DNA from: Mermis nigrescens
Taxonomy: Eukaryota; Nematoda; Enoplea; Mermithida; Mermithidae
DNA: 64,000 nucleotides
NCBI GenBank assembly: GCA_036768485.1
Contig: JAVLUZ010000513.1
Location: 165,272 to 229,271, forward strand
Direction: 5' to 3'
Made by a program: the position numbers and the translations under genes. This document shows positions 1-12,459 of this stretch, piece by piece. The first letter of the stretch is position 1. Each line of letters opens with the position of its first letter. Below the pieces are notes generated by a model. It had not been told where the DNA came from. It saw only the letters and a program-made list of their open reading frames with translations, and ran no database searches.

Positions 1-124
1 ACTGAGCCCAAAAAGGCCAAAAATAGCACAAAATAACGTTCAAAAAGTCATATTTTTCCGATTTTTCTGAATGTTTTGGGGGGGGGTCCGAACCCTCTTC
101 CATTTTCCGCAGAGATACGTGCCT
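1..124 (+). mobile_element. Family B element, left part outside the window
   Basis: Matches the right three quarters of 4542-4703: ACTGAGCCCAAAAAGGCC, AAAATAACGTT, TTTTTCCGATTTTTCTGAAT, and the end AGAGATACGTGCC. Confidence 0.75.
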
Positions 125-229
125 GGTAGGTTGGGCTTGGCTTTACTTATTATGGAATATTCTTCTAAATGAAATTTATCATCATAGGTAGCGCGATAGA
201 AATAAATAATAATAGAAATAATTACATTT

Positions 230-650
230 ATTAAAGTCGAACCCAGATATGCGCAGCATGGGAAATCTGGGGGGGGTGAAATTTTGACGTGTCTTTTTAG
301 GCTCAAAAACGGCGAATGCGTGTCAAAAAGATTCTTTGCATTTTGGACGATGCTCTACCTTTCTAGAACGTAAAAACGTAAAAAAGTGCAAAATAATGTT
401 AGAAAACTTTGATCGAATCGAAAATATGTAATATATGTAGTCAAAATTGAATATATTGCGCAAAACGTCGAAAATTTGACACTTTCGAGCAATCAGATAG
501 CTATAAATGCTTAAAACAGCACTTTATTTACAAATTTTTTGGCGTATAGCGCATTATTAAGCGGGGTGAAGAAATTCTCGAAGCAGATCGAGTTTAAACT
601 TGCCAAAGTAGTGGATGGAACCCCCCCCCGCTCCAACCGTCCCCATAAAA
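230..650 (+). mobile_element. Family D element (about 400 bp)
   Basis: Diagnostic blocks GCGCAGCATGGGAAATCTGG, GCGTCAAAAAGATTCTT, GCTCTACCTTTCTAGAACGT, TTGACACTTTCGAGCAATCA and GATAGCTATAAATGCTTAAA. The same blocks occur in order at 2190, 23990 and 53983. No coding. Confidence 0.65.
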
Positions 651-1711
651 CATCGTGAGGGGGCAAATGGCTTCGTGTTTACTAACCGAGTGTGTTTAAT
701 AGCCGATTCTGTAATTATCTACTCGTATACGTCAAATAGCGTCGTTGCAGTCAGAAGTTTCATGATATAGCAGGGCATTACTGCGCATATATCTTTCTGA
801 ATAATAATAATATCGTCACTCATTGTGCACTATAGCGTGGCTGATATCCAGTGCGACGTGTTTAATAACCGATCTACCTGGCAACACATGAAATACAGTG
901 TCGTTTATTAGTTATGTTTTCTATTCGAGTGATTACAAACCATGGCACGTTGCCAAGTAGCCACGGTCTCGTGCAGTCGTGTACATGGAACCGGGGGGAC
1001 ATGGGAGACCCTTCACCCGAAGTCGGTGGTCAGTCGGAAATTTTTGACTTCCTAAAATTTTTAGCGAAAACTTGTGTTTTTTGGCTAATTTTCGGCGTTT
1101 TTTCGTCATTTTTGGCAACGAATTGAGGGTCGCTTACCCTGCCGCGTTGATTGTCCGTTAGCCGAGTGTGTCATTTAAGCGATCACTCAGGATTCCGCTC
1201 ACTTTTCCCAACATATTTGTTATTTTTGAGAGATTATATATAGAACATGAAAGTGACAGGATTTTGTGTTGTAGTAGATTCCTTATCGATTTTTCTTCAT
1301 TTCAACATATATAGTAGTAGTAGACTCGCTACATACAACATAACGAAATGCACTACTGTCCTACGTATGTACATACTGATGCACCAAAATTTTGCATGCA
1401 CGAAATGCTCAACGAGTTTTGGGGTTCGTCTTTGCGGTGTACTCGCACTTTTTGGGCCCAAAAACGATGGCTTTAAGCGCGTCAAAAGTATCATTATTTG
1501 GTGCTCCTGACCGATGCTTTTTCCTCCTAGACGACAACAACTAAAAAAATTATAAGAAAAATTCAAAATATGTATAGATAAAAATCGCGAAAAATGGCTC
1601 GAGAAATTTGGCACGCCGAAACCAGCACGTTATCTACGATTTTTATTTGAAAAATTAATGATTATACGGGTTGAAAATATTTTTGTGGTGTATAGTAACA
1701 TCCAGGTCGTA

Positions 1712-2163
1712 CAGTGCTCGCCGCGAAATTTGAACAATAAAGAAAAGTTTATTTTGGATTGCTTTCTCACGACCTCAACGCCGGAGACCTAAAGAGTATC
1801 GCGAGACGCTTTACTTTAAGAAAACGCGACCTAAACTGCGCGAAGCGCTGGTTAGTTTTATGAAAACGCGTCCTAAACGCTTAGGTCGGACCATCTACGA
1901 CTCAACATGCGTAGAGGATATCAATATTGATTATACTTGTGCAATTCATATGCATATGATAATGTATACATAGGCGCACCCGCGCGCTTTATCACGCGTC
2001 TATTCAAGAACACGCGCTTAGTCGCAAACGGTCCGACCTAAGCGTTTAGGTCGCGTTAAGCATGTCAGGATACTCTCCAGGTCTCTTGCGATGAGGCCGT
2101 GAAAAAGCATTCCTAAATTAACTCAATCAATTCTTTATTGTTCAAATTTCGTGGCGAGAACTG
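1712..2163. mobile_element. Tc1/mariner-like MITE
   Basis: Long imperfect inverted repeats of roughly 180 bp, starting CAGTGCTCGCCGCGAAATTT on the left and, read inward from the right, CAGTTCTCGCCACGAAATTT. Both ends abut TA, the expected TA target duplication, and the CAGT end also fits. Internal stems include CTAAACGCTTAGGTCGGACC. No transposase frame. Confidence 0.8.
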
Positions 2164-2189
2164 TATATACATATTTGCATCCAGACATA

Positions 2190-2573
2190 CACAGCATGGG
2201 AATTCTGAGAAAGGGGGAATTCTAAAATTGCCTTTTTATGCTGCAGAAAATGGTGGATACGCGTCAAAAACATCATTTTCGGCGTTTCTGGCGATTCTCT
2301 ATCTTTCTAGAGCGTGAATAGTCTAAAAAACTTCGAAAAATATTGGAAAAATCCCACTAAATCGAACAAAATATAGTCAAAAACTAAGTGCATGACGCGA
2401 AGCGACCGAATGTGACACTTTTAAGCAGACAGATAGCTACAAACGCTTAAAACATCACGTTTTCTACGATCATTTTAGAAAATCGCGAGTTTGGAGGGGT
2501 GAAAAAATGTCTGGAGGGGTGAAAATCTTTTCGGTGAGTTGGGCTGAAATTTCATAATCTACTAAAGATCATG
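2190..2573 (+). mobile_element. Family D element
   Basis: Starts near ACATACACAGCATGGGAATT, with TCTATCTTTCTAGAGCGTGA in the middle and GATAGCTACAAACGCTTAAA later, ending AAGATCATGCATG. It lies just upstream of the zinc-finger exon. Confidence 0.65.
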
Positions 2574-2593
2574 CATGTTTATATCCATACCAG

Positions 2594-2845
2594 ACCGCCC
2601 ACTCGGTTGTTCAACAAAGGCCGCTCCAAACCGTGGCTCTGCCGTTAAAAGAATCGGTCAAACCCGTCAGTTTGCCGTTTCATTGTTTGCAATGCGGCGT
2701 CGGTTACGCGACGCAGGAGTCGCTCGGCTATCACGCCGCAGTGGAGCACGGCGACGACGTTGATAAAATGCCTGCGGTCGCGAACGCTTGCGAGCGTTGC
2801 GGCGAAAAATTTTTGCGCGTCGCTTCTCTGATCGCTCACGTGAAA
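2594..2845 (+). CDS. C2H2 zinc-finger exon
   Basis: An 84-codon open stretch between a candidate acceptor (ATACCAG) and a donor (GTGAAT). Finger 1 is CLQC-x12-H-x4-H. Finger 2 is CERC-x12-HVK, cut before its last His, which the next exon would supply. Codons are GC-rich compared with the AT-rich surroundings. A decayed copy at 24641-24863 preserves both exon borders. Probably a nucleic-acid-binding protein exon. No other exon of this gene was recognised, so the element may be a lone fragment. Confidence 0.6.
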
Positions 2846-3116
2846 GTGAATTATGTAAAACATTTTCGTACGGGTTTAAGTGAAATGGAGAACAAAAATG
2901 CTGGAAAATTTAGGTATGGTCTATCCGGGCATTTGTGGAGGTTTAATGACCTGAATGGATTTTTCGGTCGAAAATGAAAAAATGCGCTAGAATGGCGTAA
3001 AAACGGAAGTTGCCGCCCTGAATTCGGATAGGGGTAGAAAAATGTAAAAACTAGTATTAGTAGGAGTTTGCCTAGTAACCCTATCGAATCTATAGCCGTT
3101 TATCAATAGAGTCAGA

Positions 3117-3305
3117 CATGTAACAGGGGGGATGGGGGATCCCCACACCCAAAGTTGGTCGTCCCCCTATCCCCCAAAGCCAGAAAATTTATGAACCCTT
3201 CCCCGATTTTTGGAATTTTTCAAGTAAAAAATTGCGTTTTCGCCATTTTTAGGTGCTTTTCTGCAATTTTCGGTCGGAAAGTGCAGAAAAGCTTTGTCGT
3301 CATGT
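3117..3305 (+). mobile_element. Family C element, partial
   Basis: CATGTAACAGGGGGGATGGG, TCCCCACACCCAAAGTTGGT, AGCCAGAAAATTTATGAACC. The family recurs at 8846, 14210, 21125, 22860, 27130, 40990, 45100, 48850, 53285 and 53520. A diverged copy lies at about 960-1140. Confidence 0.6.
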
Positions 3306-3484
3306 AAGTACGATTTTCACTTCTCCTAAGCATGCTCATATGTATAGCATAGCTTTTTTATTCAGTGAATAGAACGCAACTGAAGGACATAACGCCAAGC
3401 GAGAACAATTGAGAATGTTTGCTAAAAAATATGATAAAGATGTTCAAATTACTATGTCTTCAATCAGCGAGTCACTGCCAGAAC

Positions 3485-3650
3485 CGGCACGTATCTCTGG
3501 AATTGGGGGTAGTTTGGACCCCCCAAAATTGAAAGAACCGGGAAAGTTGGACTTTTTAAACGTTATTTTGTGCTTTTTTTAACGTTTTTGGGCTTAGTCC
3601 CCCAAAATTGGTGTTGCCCCCCTAAATAGGATGGCCGGCTACGTGCCCGT
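3485..3650 (-). mobile_element. Family B element
   Basis: Reverse orientation, ends CGGCACGTATCTCTGG and GGCCGGCTACGTGCCCGT. Flanks GCCAGAAC and GCAAGAAC are a 7/8 target-site duplication. Confidence 0.75.
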
Positions 3651-4541
3651 GCAAGAACACGAAAGTTCTATTCTGTACGCAATTTGCTCTTGCGACATAA
3701 AAAATAAGGTACTAGTATCGCCAAGAAAGTCGAATAAATATGTATACATAGGTAATTGATGAAGAATGATAGGCGCGAAACGCCGGAAAAATTTGACAAA
3801 TTATAATTAAACGGCTGCATTTAAAAAATACACATCTACTCTATATTGTGCCGACTGTTTTTCGGCAACAATCCACCCTTGCGTTTGCATTCATACACGC
3901 ATACGGTCAAAAGCTCTGGGAGGGGTTAAACCGAGTTTCCTGGGCGGATAAATGAGTAATTTTTCATCTTCCTACTGTCAAATTTTGCTTTTAATTCGTC
4001 GCATTTTATTTTTCATCAATATTTATAGTTGAATTTACTTGAAAAGGATAACAGCGATTAAATGACCTGTAAAATAAAATATATATAAAATAATGGTAGA
4101 AAAGTGTCCGGATGCACGAACTGAACAGGCTTTGTTCTAAAAATAAGTGTATCATACAAGGGCAAGGTTGAGGTGGCCAGAGGGGGGTGAAATCTAAAAA
4201 TTGTCAGATTGTGGTCACTGTTTTTGTACAGGGTCTGTTCGCACTAGTACAGTTACTGTCCCCGTAAGTCGGCGTACATTCCGCACATGTGAAATTTTGG
4301 GTACCTTGATGGTACCCTTATTTGTTAAGTTTAGCCGATTTGTGTTTCTAGCGATAAAAGTACAACGACTTTAACAGTACGGCGCGAAGCGCCGGAAAAT
4401 TTCGAAACGGTACCGTTTTCAGTGAGAATTTTCAGCCTTTTTTCTGCAGTAAGCTCAAAAATTGTTTTGCAGCACCTTTCGTTTTCTCAAAATCGCCTGA
4501 CAGACAGAACCTTGTTTTCCAAAACTTTAGGGAGGGGTAAT

Positions 4542-4703
4542 CAGGCACGTAGCTGGCCGTCCTATTTTTGTGGGACCAACACCAATTTTGTAGGGACTAA
4601 GCCCAAAAAGGCCAAAAATAGCATAAAATAACGGTTAAAAAGTCCGATTTTTCTGAATTTCGGGGGTCCGAATTCCCCATTCCCCCACTGAGATACATGC
4701 GTG
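4542..4703 (+). mobile_element. Family B hAT-like MITE with intact target duplication
   Basis: 162 bp. Ends CAGGCACGTAGCTGGCCGTC and GAGATACATGCGTG. Perfect 8-bp flanking duplication GGGGTAAT. No coding capacity. Confidence 0.85.
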
Positions 4704-5306
4704 GGGGTAATATTCACCTCTCACTCCCTATGCCTATGTGTGAAGTATGTGTACTTGAAATTACACTGTTAGACGTCATTGGCGCTTTTCCATGGTTCGA
4801 GCAATCGGTTTTGGTTCAAAACGGCCTGAGGGGGTATGCTTCTCAAGAGTCCTGGTAGGGGGATACCCCCATACCTCCAGTATGCATTGTGTGGTGAGTT
4901 GGATCATGTGCTATCCGTGCAACCTCATTCAACCCGGTATCAATGGGGGCTGAGTCGGTTTCGATTGGAAGACCTGCCAGCCAGTATCAGTGGAAAATTT
5001 TGCCAAGTGCCATACAAATCGATGAAAAATGATGGAATACAGAAAAATGATTGTAAAACCAACTATGATCACTTAATCAATTAGAAAAAGGAGGATGAAT
5101 CTAGGAAAATATGAAAATGAACTAATCAATCATTCAATCAACAAATAACTAGCGAACCAATAATCAATCTAACAAGAATTAATCATTCATTCAACCACTA
5201 AAGAACCAATCAGCCAACCAAACGGCCATTTTGTGGAAGGACAACGAAGCAAAAAATGGGTAGTTGGTATCAACGGGAAGACCGGCCTTTGTCCGTGTGC
5301 TGGGAA

Positions 5307-5917
5307 AAGGGGGCGGGGGCGGCCCTCATTGGCCAAAAGTATTTTGCGAGATATAGCATTGATATGCAAATCGCAATGATTTTTGGCCGTCAGTGACCAT
5401 AATCTCTCAAATTTTTTTCAGCTCTACGCGCCGGATGATACCTATCGATGACATTTGTTTATGTACTTTCTAGGCGACCTGGAAGCCATTTTCTGTTCAT
5501 GTAGGTTTGAAAACAATTTTAACAGCAGAAACAGCTACTTTTGTATGCTTTTCTTCTATTTTCAATTAAAAATTTCGATGTTTCGCATCAAATGCTACAA
5601 ATACAGGAAATCAAGCAGTAAATCGTGCTTCTAGACGTCTATCCGCATAAATTTCACGAATTTTCCGGCGCTTAGCGCCAGACTTTTGCTAAATCAAAGA
5701 AATTTAACGATTTTTTCGGACAAAATCGTCGAAAATTTTAAAATTTATAGAAAAAATATTGCGTTAAAATGATTTTACATACGTAAAAGTATACAATGTA
5801 AAACACCGAAAAAACGCTATTCCGCGCGTTAAGTGCAAATTTTTGGACCTATTTTCCACTGTTTTTGGGAAGGTCGGGCTACCACTCCCCCATAGGAAAA
5901 TCCTAGATCCGCCACTG
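5307..5917 (-). mobile_element. Family H hAT-like element
   Basis: The right end reads GGAAAATCCTAGATCCGCCACTG, the reverse complement of the CAGTGGCGGATCTAGG-type terminus common in hAT elements. Internal sequence includes TTTTTGGCCGTCAGTGACCA and matches 56105-56754 in the opposite orientation. The left limit is approximate. Confidence 0.65.
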
Positions 5918-5953
5918 TGTGCGTGATGATATCCAATGTTATAACTTGACGAG

Positions 5954-6232
5954 CTATTTCGAATTTGGATGAGATGAGGTCTCTAATTCCGTGGCTAGAA
6001 TTTTCGAAAATTTTTGTTTCGATTTAATTCCTAAACGAATTTCCTTGTTATATTCTTTTTGACCTTTGTCTACTTTTTTCTTTTGTAGTCTGTCGACTTT
6101 TTTCTTAGTTGCATCATCCAAACCTTTGTCACCGGTGTACGGTATGCGCCGAAGAATTCGGCTGTCTCGCAATGGGCTCTTATCATGTAGAACGAGAGCA
6201 TCATTGCGACCCTGAAATTTTTTTGGCTTCAT
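5954..6232 (-). CDS. Small Lys-rich ORF of unknown function
   Basis: 92 aa, ATG to TAG/TAA region. It starts MKPKKFQGRNDALVLHDKSP, continues PLRDSRILRRIPYTGDK, and ends in a Lys/Gln/Asp-rich helical stretch with VDRLQKKKVDKGQKE. A degraded copy lies at 26925-27068. No family recognised. It could be the 5' exon of a basic nuclear protein. Conservation of the N-terminal half between copies is the main support. Confidence 0.45.
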   Translation of the reverse strand: MKPKKFQGRNDALVLHDKSPLRDSRILRRIPYTGDKGLDDATKKKVDRLQKKKVDKGQKEYNKEIRLGIKSKQKFSKILATELETSSHPNSK

Positions 6233-6726
6233 TTGATAGAGCTGCTAATGGCTAAGAACGTCTGGTGTAAAGGAGCTGAGCTGGTACCTACTATCATTGT
6301 AGCGATATGGCGAATAAGCTGTCTGTATTTTAAATTGATTACTTGTTATTGTTTTTTAATTATCAATAATATATTTATTTTTCCGTCGTGAGCGTGAGCA
6401 AAGCCTTGCCCGATTTGCCTACTTGTCTAAATTTTTTTCCTAAAAATTCCATATTTGAAAGTTTTGCATTAATTTCAGTCGAACAGTTATTTTTGTTCGA
6501 ATTTCCGGCTGAAATTAAGATCATGTATGTGATAATTTGAAATGGCTATATTTCTGTAAATTTCTTTTTCTATAAATTTCTATAAATATTTCTTTAAATC
6601 TATAATGTTAATTTCTATAATATATGTAAATTTCTATTTCTATAAATGACTATATTTCTTCTTATTTCTTCCCATAATGTTGGAACCGTAGCACATGCGT
6701 TTTTTAGATTTTATATATAATAGCGT

Positions 6727-6752
6727 GATGATGATGATGATGATGATGATAA
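6727..6752 (+). repeat. GAT microsatellite
   Basis: About eight GAT repeats. The stretch 6240-7020 around it is AT-rich with short TTTCTATAAAT-type repeats and no gene that I can support. Confidence 0.9.
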
Positions 6753-7020
6753 TGAACGCTTAAAGGCTTGTATGTAATTTAATTATTTATAATCATTCGC
6801 TAATCATAATGATAATAATTTTGATAATGATAATTTCTTGTTCATTTATTTAATAAAAATCTTTCGCAATAATCCTTGATTTCCTATTTACATACATGAT
6901 TCCTTTCCAGGCCATGAGAATTTTGGCAAAATAATCATCTGTCTTAATTTTTACCGCTTAGTGTACTGTTTTAATCTTTTAATCCGCAACTAGCTGTTTC
7001 AACATTACAACAAATTGAAA

Positions 7021-7198
7021 GTCCTATTATTATTACTAATATTATTGTTGTTATTATTATTTTACTCTTATTACTAATGTTATTGTTATTATTATTAATA
7101 TCATTATTATTATTAATATTATTATTGTCACTATTGTTATTATTAATATTATTAATATTATTTCTAATATTGTTATTATTATTATTATTATTATTATT
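7021..7198 (+). repeat. ATT-type microsatellite
   Basis: Imperfect TTA/ATT trinucleotide tract at the left border of the large duplication. Poly-Leu/Ile and poly-Asn frames over it are artefacts. Confidence 0.95.
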
Positions 7199-7199
7199 A

Positions 7200-7229
7200 A
7201 CCAGACTATGCGCTGCGCGCATAGTCTGG
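7200..7229. repeat. Perfect hairpin at the unit 1 start
   Basis: A 13-bp stem CCAGACTATGCGC with a 3-nt loop. The same hairpin starts unit 2 at 12460. A relic (CACTGCTCACATAGTCTGG) follows at about 7342. Confidence 0.85.
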
Positions 7230-7889
7230 TTTGTTCGCTTCGCTCACGGAGAAGGCCGTAAAATTCTCTTCAAAACAAAATTTTTTTTGTCAAAATTGGA
7301 TGAAAATTGAGAAAGTTATGAAGAGAATAAGGAGACCAAATGCACTGCTCACATAGTCTGGTTTGTTTGCTTTGCTCTCGAGCTAAGGTCATAGGCTACA
7401 TAAGAAAAAAAATTTATGAAAATTGGTCAGGAATTTAGAAAGCTATGAAAAAAATAAGGAGACCCAATCCGTGAAGTAGCAAATCAATCCGTGAAGTAGC
7501 AAATCAATCAGTGTAGCTCATAGAACATGGTTTACTGTAACTGTATTCAGGTATTTAAAATTGATGTGATATCATGAAACAGTAGGTGCTTGGCGCCCAT
7601 TACTCTGCTGGGTCATAAACTATTTTGCAGCACTTGATCATATTCCAAATTTAATTACTTTACAGTCTACTTAAGCACCTTCAACATCATGGACTGGAAA
7701 AGGATGGGGTTACCCCCTAGAAATGTTCCCACACCCCTAAATATACTTATGAGTGTCAATAACCATTTATGTTTTCAGCTAGAACATAAGACAACTTAAA
7801 AATTTGAAAGCGCGGCTGCGCCGCGCTGTACTGATTCCAGCCACCTGCTCAAATGTGCAACCTTTTGTTTTCTGATACAGACTCACTTT

Positions 7890-8240
7890 TGTTGCATGAT
7901 GCACCTTGTGACCTTGTATGTGCTTACTTCACTTGCATGGCGTGCTTTGTTCACCATATACGCACTCGCTTTGCTTGCATGGTGCGCTTTGCGCACCTAT
8001 ACATGCTCGCTTCGCTTGCATGGTGCACTTTGTGAACCTACACGTGCTCGCTTCGCTCGCATGGTGTGCTCAGTGCCTAAATGTGCTTGCTTTGCTCGCA
8101 CAGTGTGCTTCGTGCACTTATACATGCTTGTTTTGCTTGCATGGTGCGCTTTGCTACCTACATGCACTCGCTTTGCTTGCATTGTCCACTTTGCGCACCT
8201 ATATGTGCTCGCTTTGCTTGCATGGTGTGCTTTGCGCAGT
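7890..8240 (+). repeat. 42-bp minisatellite in unit 1
   Basis: About eight copies of a 42-bp unit like CTCGCTTTGCTTGCATGGTG followed by CGCTTTGCGCACC and TATACATG. TGCATGG falls at 7934, 7976 and 8018. Each unit holds the dyad GTGCGCTTTGCGCAC. Because 42 is a multiple of three, several frames on both strands stay open (up to 121 codons) without being coding. Degenerate copies continue to about 8550. Confidence 0.9.
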
Positions 8241-9239
8241 TGCAAAAATCAAAAAATTTAAACTTTGACAGTTATCTTTCAAAAACATCCTCCCCTCCCT
8301 GATCTTAATTCATGCACTACATTTACTTTGTATAATAACTAAAAAAGGGCATGCTTGACTTTGCTGCGCTTGCACAATGCACTTTGCGCACTATGCTTGC
8401 ACTTGCATGACTCTCAAGGTGTGCTTTGAACACCATATACCCTTTTACAACTTCACACACCTTTACATGATTGCTTAGCTTGCATGGTGCGCAAAGCACA
8501 CCATGTTTGTGCTCACTGCACTCACATGGTGTGCTCAGTGCACCATGTTGGTCAACTAAGGATTACATTTTCACAGAACATATAGCAAAATTAATAATTT
8601 AAAATCAAACTTCAAAAAGCCATGACAGAGGTAAACTGAAAAATGCCTTACCCATACAAGTAACAGGTGTGAGAAGATGATTACCTACCTAAAATTGATC
8701 TTCTTCCTTTCCCCCTCAATGCCAGTAAATTTTTGACTCCCTTCCCCAATTTTTAGAGTTATTACGTTTTTGGCAGTTTTTTTGGTGTTTTTGGAGGTCA
8801 TTTACCCCCTCCCTATCTGAAAATAGCCACGATTACATGCATACATGTAACAGGAAGGATAGGGGATACTCCACACCCAAAGTCCGACATCCCTATCTAG
8901 TGCAGAGCCAGAAAATGTTTGATTACCCTATTCTTAGGAAAGAGTTAAAATTTGCCTACTTTTGGAACAGGTTGAAAACCTAGGTTTTTATGAGAATCTG
9001 TATGAATAATCTAAGACTTTAATTATTTTAGGTTGGGTCTGCCTGACCCTCTTATCGAGATCCTTTTACGGGCCTGGTAGATTATATTGCACCATTACCT
9101 GAAAAGTCATAGACTTTGCAATTTGAATTCTGTTGCATAAAGCTGGTATAATTCCAAAAAGTAGTAAAAGGAATATAATTCTTCATCAATAAATGTTGCA
9201 ACCTGAAAATAAAAAAACATATGAAAATACCTAAACAGT

Positions 9240-9720
9240 AAAAAGTGGGGATAGGCTTAGGCTATATTTCTCGCTAAAAATTGAATTCTTACCCGTTTTT
9301 GGTAAAGGTTGAAAGAATTATCCAAGATTTCAACCATTTCAAAAGAGTGGGCTTAGGCTTAGGCTATATTTCTTGCTAAAAATTTAATTCTTGCCCATTT
9401 GTGGAAAAGGTTGAATGAATTATCAAAGATTTTAACCATCTCAAATGAGTGGGCTTAGGCTTAGGCTATAGTTATTGCTAAAAATTGAATTCTTACCCAT
9501 TTTTTGAAAAGATTGAATGATTTATCCAAGATTTTAATCATTTCAAAGAGTGGGCATTGGCTTAGGCTTAGGCTATATTTCTTGCAAAAAATTGAATTCT
9601 TGCCCTTTTTGTAAACACACCCACGATCTAAAAAATTAGAACAAATGTAAATACTTATGCAGTAAAAAGTGGGGTTAGGCTTAGGGTTAGGCTCAATCCC
9701 TCAATTCTTGGGAAAAAATT
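9240..9720 (+). repeat. About 105-bp array carrying TTAGGC tracts, unit 1
   Basis: Four to five units, each with AGTGGGCTTAGGCTTAGGCT, then ATATTTCTTGCTAAAAATTG, AATTCTTGCCC and a run through AAGATTTTAACCATTTCAAA. The TTAGGC blocks are only two or three repeats long. Confidence 0.85.
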
Positions 9721-10261
9721 AATTCTTGCCTATATCTGGAAAATGTTGAAAAATTGTGAGAATCTGGATGAATTATCTAAAATTTTAACCATCAGGATAA
9801 GACTTTGTTCTCTAAAGCAGTACAGAATTGAGCTTTCAAATAAAAAACCCATGCTCAAGTACTTTTCAGAAGGTTTATAAAATACCTAGATAGCTTTCCA
9901 AGTTGAAAAAAACGAATGTTCAAAAAACCAATCAACAAAAAACTTGTACACTGAGGTAACTTAGGGGCATATTTGCCAAAAATTCTAGAATCCTCTCAAT
10001 AAGAAAATAATTCTCTTTTGGAAACTCTCAGAAGATCGCCAAGTTTAATTACCTAACCTTAATGACAAAAAACCAAAAAGCATAAATTTTAACTTGGCCA
10101 TTTATTTTTCTCTTCCCCCTAAAAATTTAGGCCAAGCACTTTGCTAAGTAGACATAATCCCTTGAAGACAAAAAATCACTTTTGGAAACTCCCAGATCAC
10201 CTAAATTCATTATTTGCCATTAGTGGTGAATAACACAAAAAAAATCATGATGAAATTGATG

Positions 10262-10290
10262 AAAAGCAGGGCTGCGCCCTGCTTTCCTTG
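10262..10290. repeat. Hairpin AGCAGGGCTGCGCCCTGCT
   Basis: Palindrome GAAAAGCAGGG-CTGCG-CCCTGCTTTCC. Two more copies lie in unit 2 (about 15504-15532 and 16509-16536), consistent with the extra internal duplication there. Confidence 0.8.
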
Positions 10291-11329
10291 AATTCTACTT
10301 ATGTTTCGGCCATAACAAATGTGTTTTATTCTGTTCACTATTGCACATTTTGTTCAAAGCTTTCCTTGAAGCCAGCAATTCGAAAAAAATGAGAGAGCTT
10401 GTGATTCATAAAAATTCATGAAACTCCATAAAATGGAATCCAGCATGGCCTTTAAATTCATTCATAGGACATGTTGTTCCTTTTGGAGTACCAAGAGCTC
10501 CATGTTACCCATTTAGGGATAGCATTATAGGTATTGCTGCTTCCATTTTCGGCTTTTACCCACTTTTACATTTTTCATTTTCCATTTCCGGCTTTTACCC
10601 ATTTTCCATTTCCATTTCCGCATTTCAGCCACACCAATAATATACTAATCCGTTTTCACCCTTCCCCATCTCACTCTCCTTGTGCATGCATGCTCTAAAG
10701 TCTGACCAAATCACAATAGGAGACAACATTCAAGCAGAAGCCTGCTGAAGATTGGATTTACTGTAATAACCATTTCAGTCAAATTTATTATGAAGTAAAT
10801 GCGTAACTTGCAACTAAGATGACATTGAATTGTTTCATCAACATGGCAATTGATGTCATTAAATATATTGCTTTGCGCTTTTCTCTGGCTCTTCTTCACC
10901 TTTTGATAACTAAAAACGATCATGTCCTTTATTCTAGAATCATTGTTCAATCATAGCACACAATAACACAAAATGTGCAAACATCAACCTAATAGTAATC
11001 AGATTACTGTAACTTCGGGATTGTGACTTTTCTGCTTCCAAATGCTTGTTTCATAATCTGAAATGAATAAAGGTTAGTCAGATACAGTAATTAGTCAGGG
11101 GTAAAAGAGCATAATTATACCGCCTCTGCACCATGTATCCTTATCATGCATAATATACACTGAAATTTCATATCTTTGACTACACATAAACCTGTATCAA
11201 AATTGGTTTTTATGACTTATCCCTGGCCTAGATAGGCCCTTTCCAGAAAAAAATATTAATGTGGCATCAATATTTCCCAAGAATAATGCAAAAACTACGT
11301 TCTAACCCTGGGAGCTACTTTTTTCAAAT

Positions 11330-12440
11330 TGAGCAAAACTTTGAAAATTCATAACTCCACGAAGATGATCCAATCTTGACAATCTTTTTTTTGTTATGAT
11401 GCTTAGAGCACCCGCCAACAGGGAAAAATATAAAAATTTGCATACCAACATTTTGGCAAAAGTCCAAAATTTGCCATTTTTTGGCTAAACTTTGAAGCCT
11501 CATATCTCAAGTAATATCTAATTTAAAATCATAAGACTTCAGACCGCTATAATCCTTAGACAACACACTTTATACGAACAAAGTATCAAAAAAAGCTATG
11601 GGCGCGTCGCCGAAGATATCTACTGACAAAGAAATCACGCGGTAGATTACTGTAGCTTACTGTAGGTCAATGCTAGCTCCAAGTTTTTTGCACCAATCGA
11701 TAGATCTTTTTAAGGCGCATCTAATGATGCTAATAAAAGTCCGATTTTGCTTCATTAGAAACACTTTTAACACGCTGTTTATAAAAAGTAACGATTTTTC
11801 ATACTGTAGATTACTGTAGCAACACTGGAGAAAACATCAAATCACAAAAAGTAAGGACATTTTCGGATTCAGCGTCAAATTTTAATTCTATTTATGTGCT
11901 TATTTGTTCAATACAATCAAAACGTTGACATGAAAAATGCTCATTTTAAAAAAAACAGCAAAAAAATGGCACATTTGAGGCTACAGTAACCCGACATCAA
12001 CAATTTATGAGCAAAGAAAGATATATATGATAGACGACCCGATTTAGAACCACATATGTAAAAATAAAAAAATTCTGTGCAGCCGTTTTTGAGAAAATTT
12101 GGAGAGAAAAAAGTGCTAGTTTCAGATTTCTTACTGTAGCTCGCGAACCAATGACTTTTATGAGACGGGACTTGTTTCATTGGAAAGAGCGCAAAATTTT
12201 ACCCAAGCCGATTTGTCTCCTTTGGAGATACAAATCCAGAAGATGGCGAGGCTCTAGGAGCAATGCCTGAGGAGCTACGGGCAAAAAACGTTTTGGGCCA
12301 AAATTGGCTAAAATCTACAGTAATCCAGGGAGTGGTCGTAGAAAGTTTTAACCAACATTTTTGGAAGTTTCAGCCCCAATTACCCCTAGTACACCCTTTT
12401 TCATATTTTTAAAAAATCGCTAGAAAAATTTCCCTTCTAC
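11330..12440. other. TACTGTAG-rich block, no gene seen
   Basis: Many short TACTGTAG/CTACAGTA motifs in sequence lacking long frames, repeated at 17405-18500 in unit 2. Such motifs are familiar from nematode genomes. Nothing else recognised. Confidence 0.6.
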
Positions 12441-12459
12441 TTTCTTATTATAAGAAAAA

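Larger units (their letters stand above)
7199..12458. repeat. Tandem segmental duplication, unit 1
   Basis: About 5.3 kb, repeated in order as unit 2 (12459-18526). Shared landmarks: the 29-bp hairpin CCAGACTATG..., GCGCGGCTGCGCCGCGC, the 42-bp minisatellite, a TTAGGC-bearing array, an AGCAGGGCTGCGCCCTGCT hairpin, a CATTTCCGGCTTTTACCC stretch, and an 11.3-12.4 kb end rich in TACTGTAG motifs. No convincing gene lies inside. ATT microsatellite flanks both outer ends. Confidence 0.9.

Noticed and set aside
6971..7310. Poly-Asn and poly-Leu/Ile frames
   Set aside because: Translation of ATT microsatellite; same for 18373-19374.
7890..8240. CRISPR-like regular array
   Set aside because: The 42-bp units are contiguous with no unique spacers, in a eukaryotic context.
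7853..8302. Overlapping Cys/Leu/His-rich frames of up to 121 codons on both strands
   Set aside because: They arise because the 42-bp minisatellite unit is a multiple of three; the same happens at 13258-13625.
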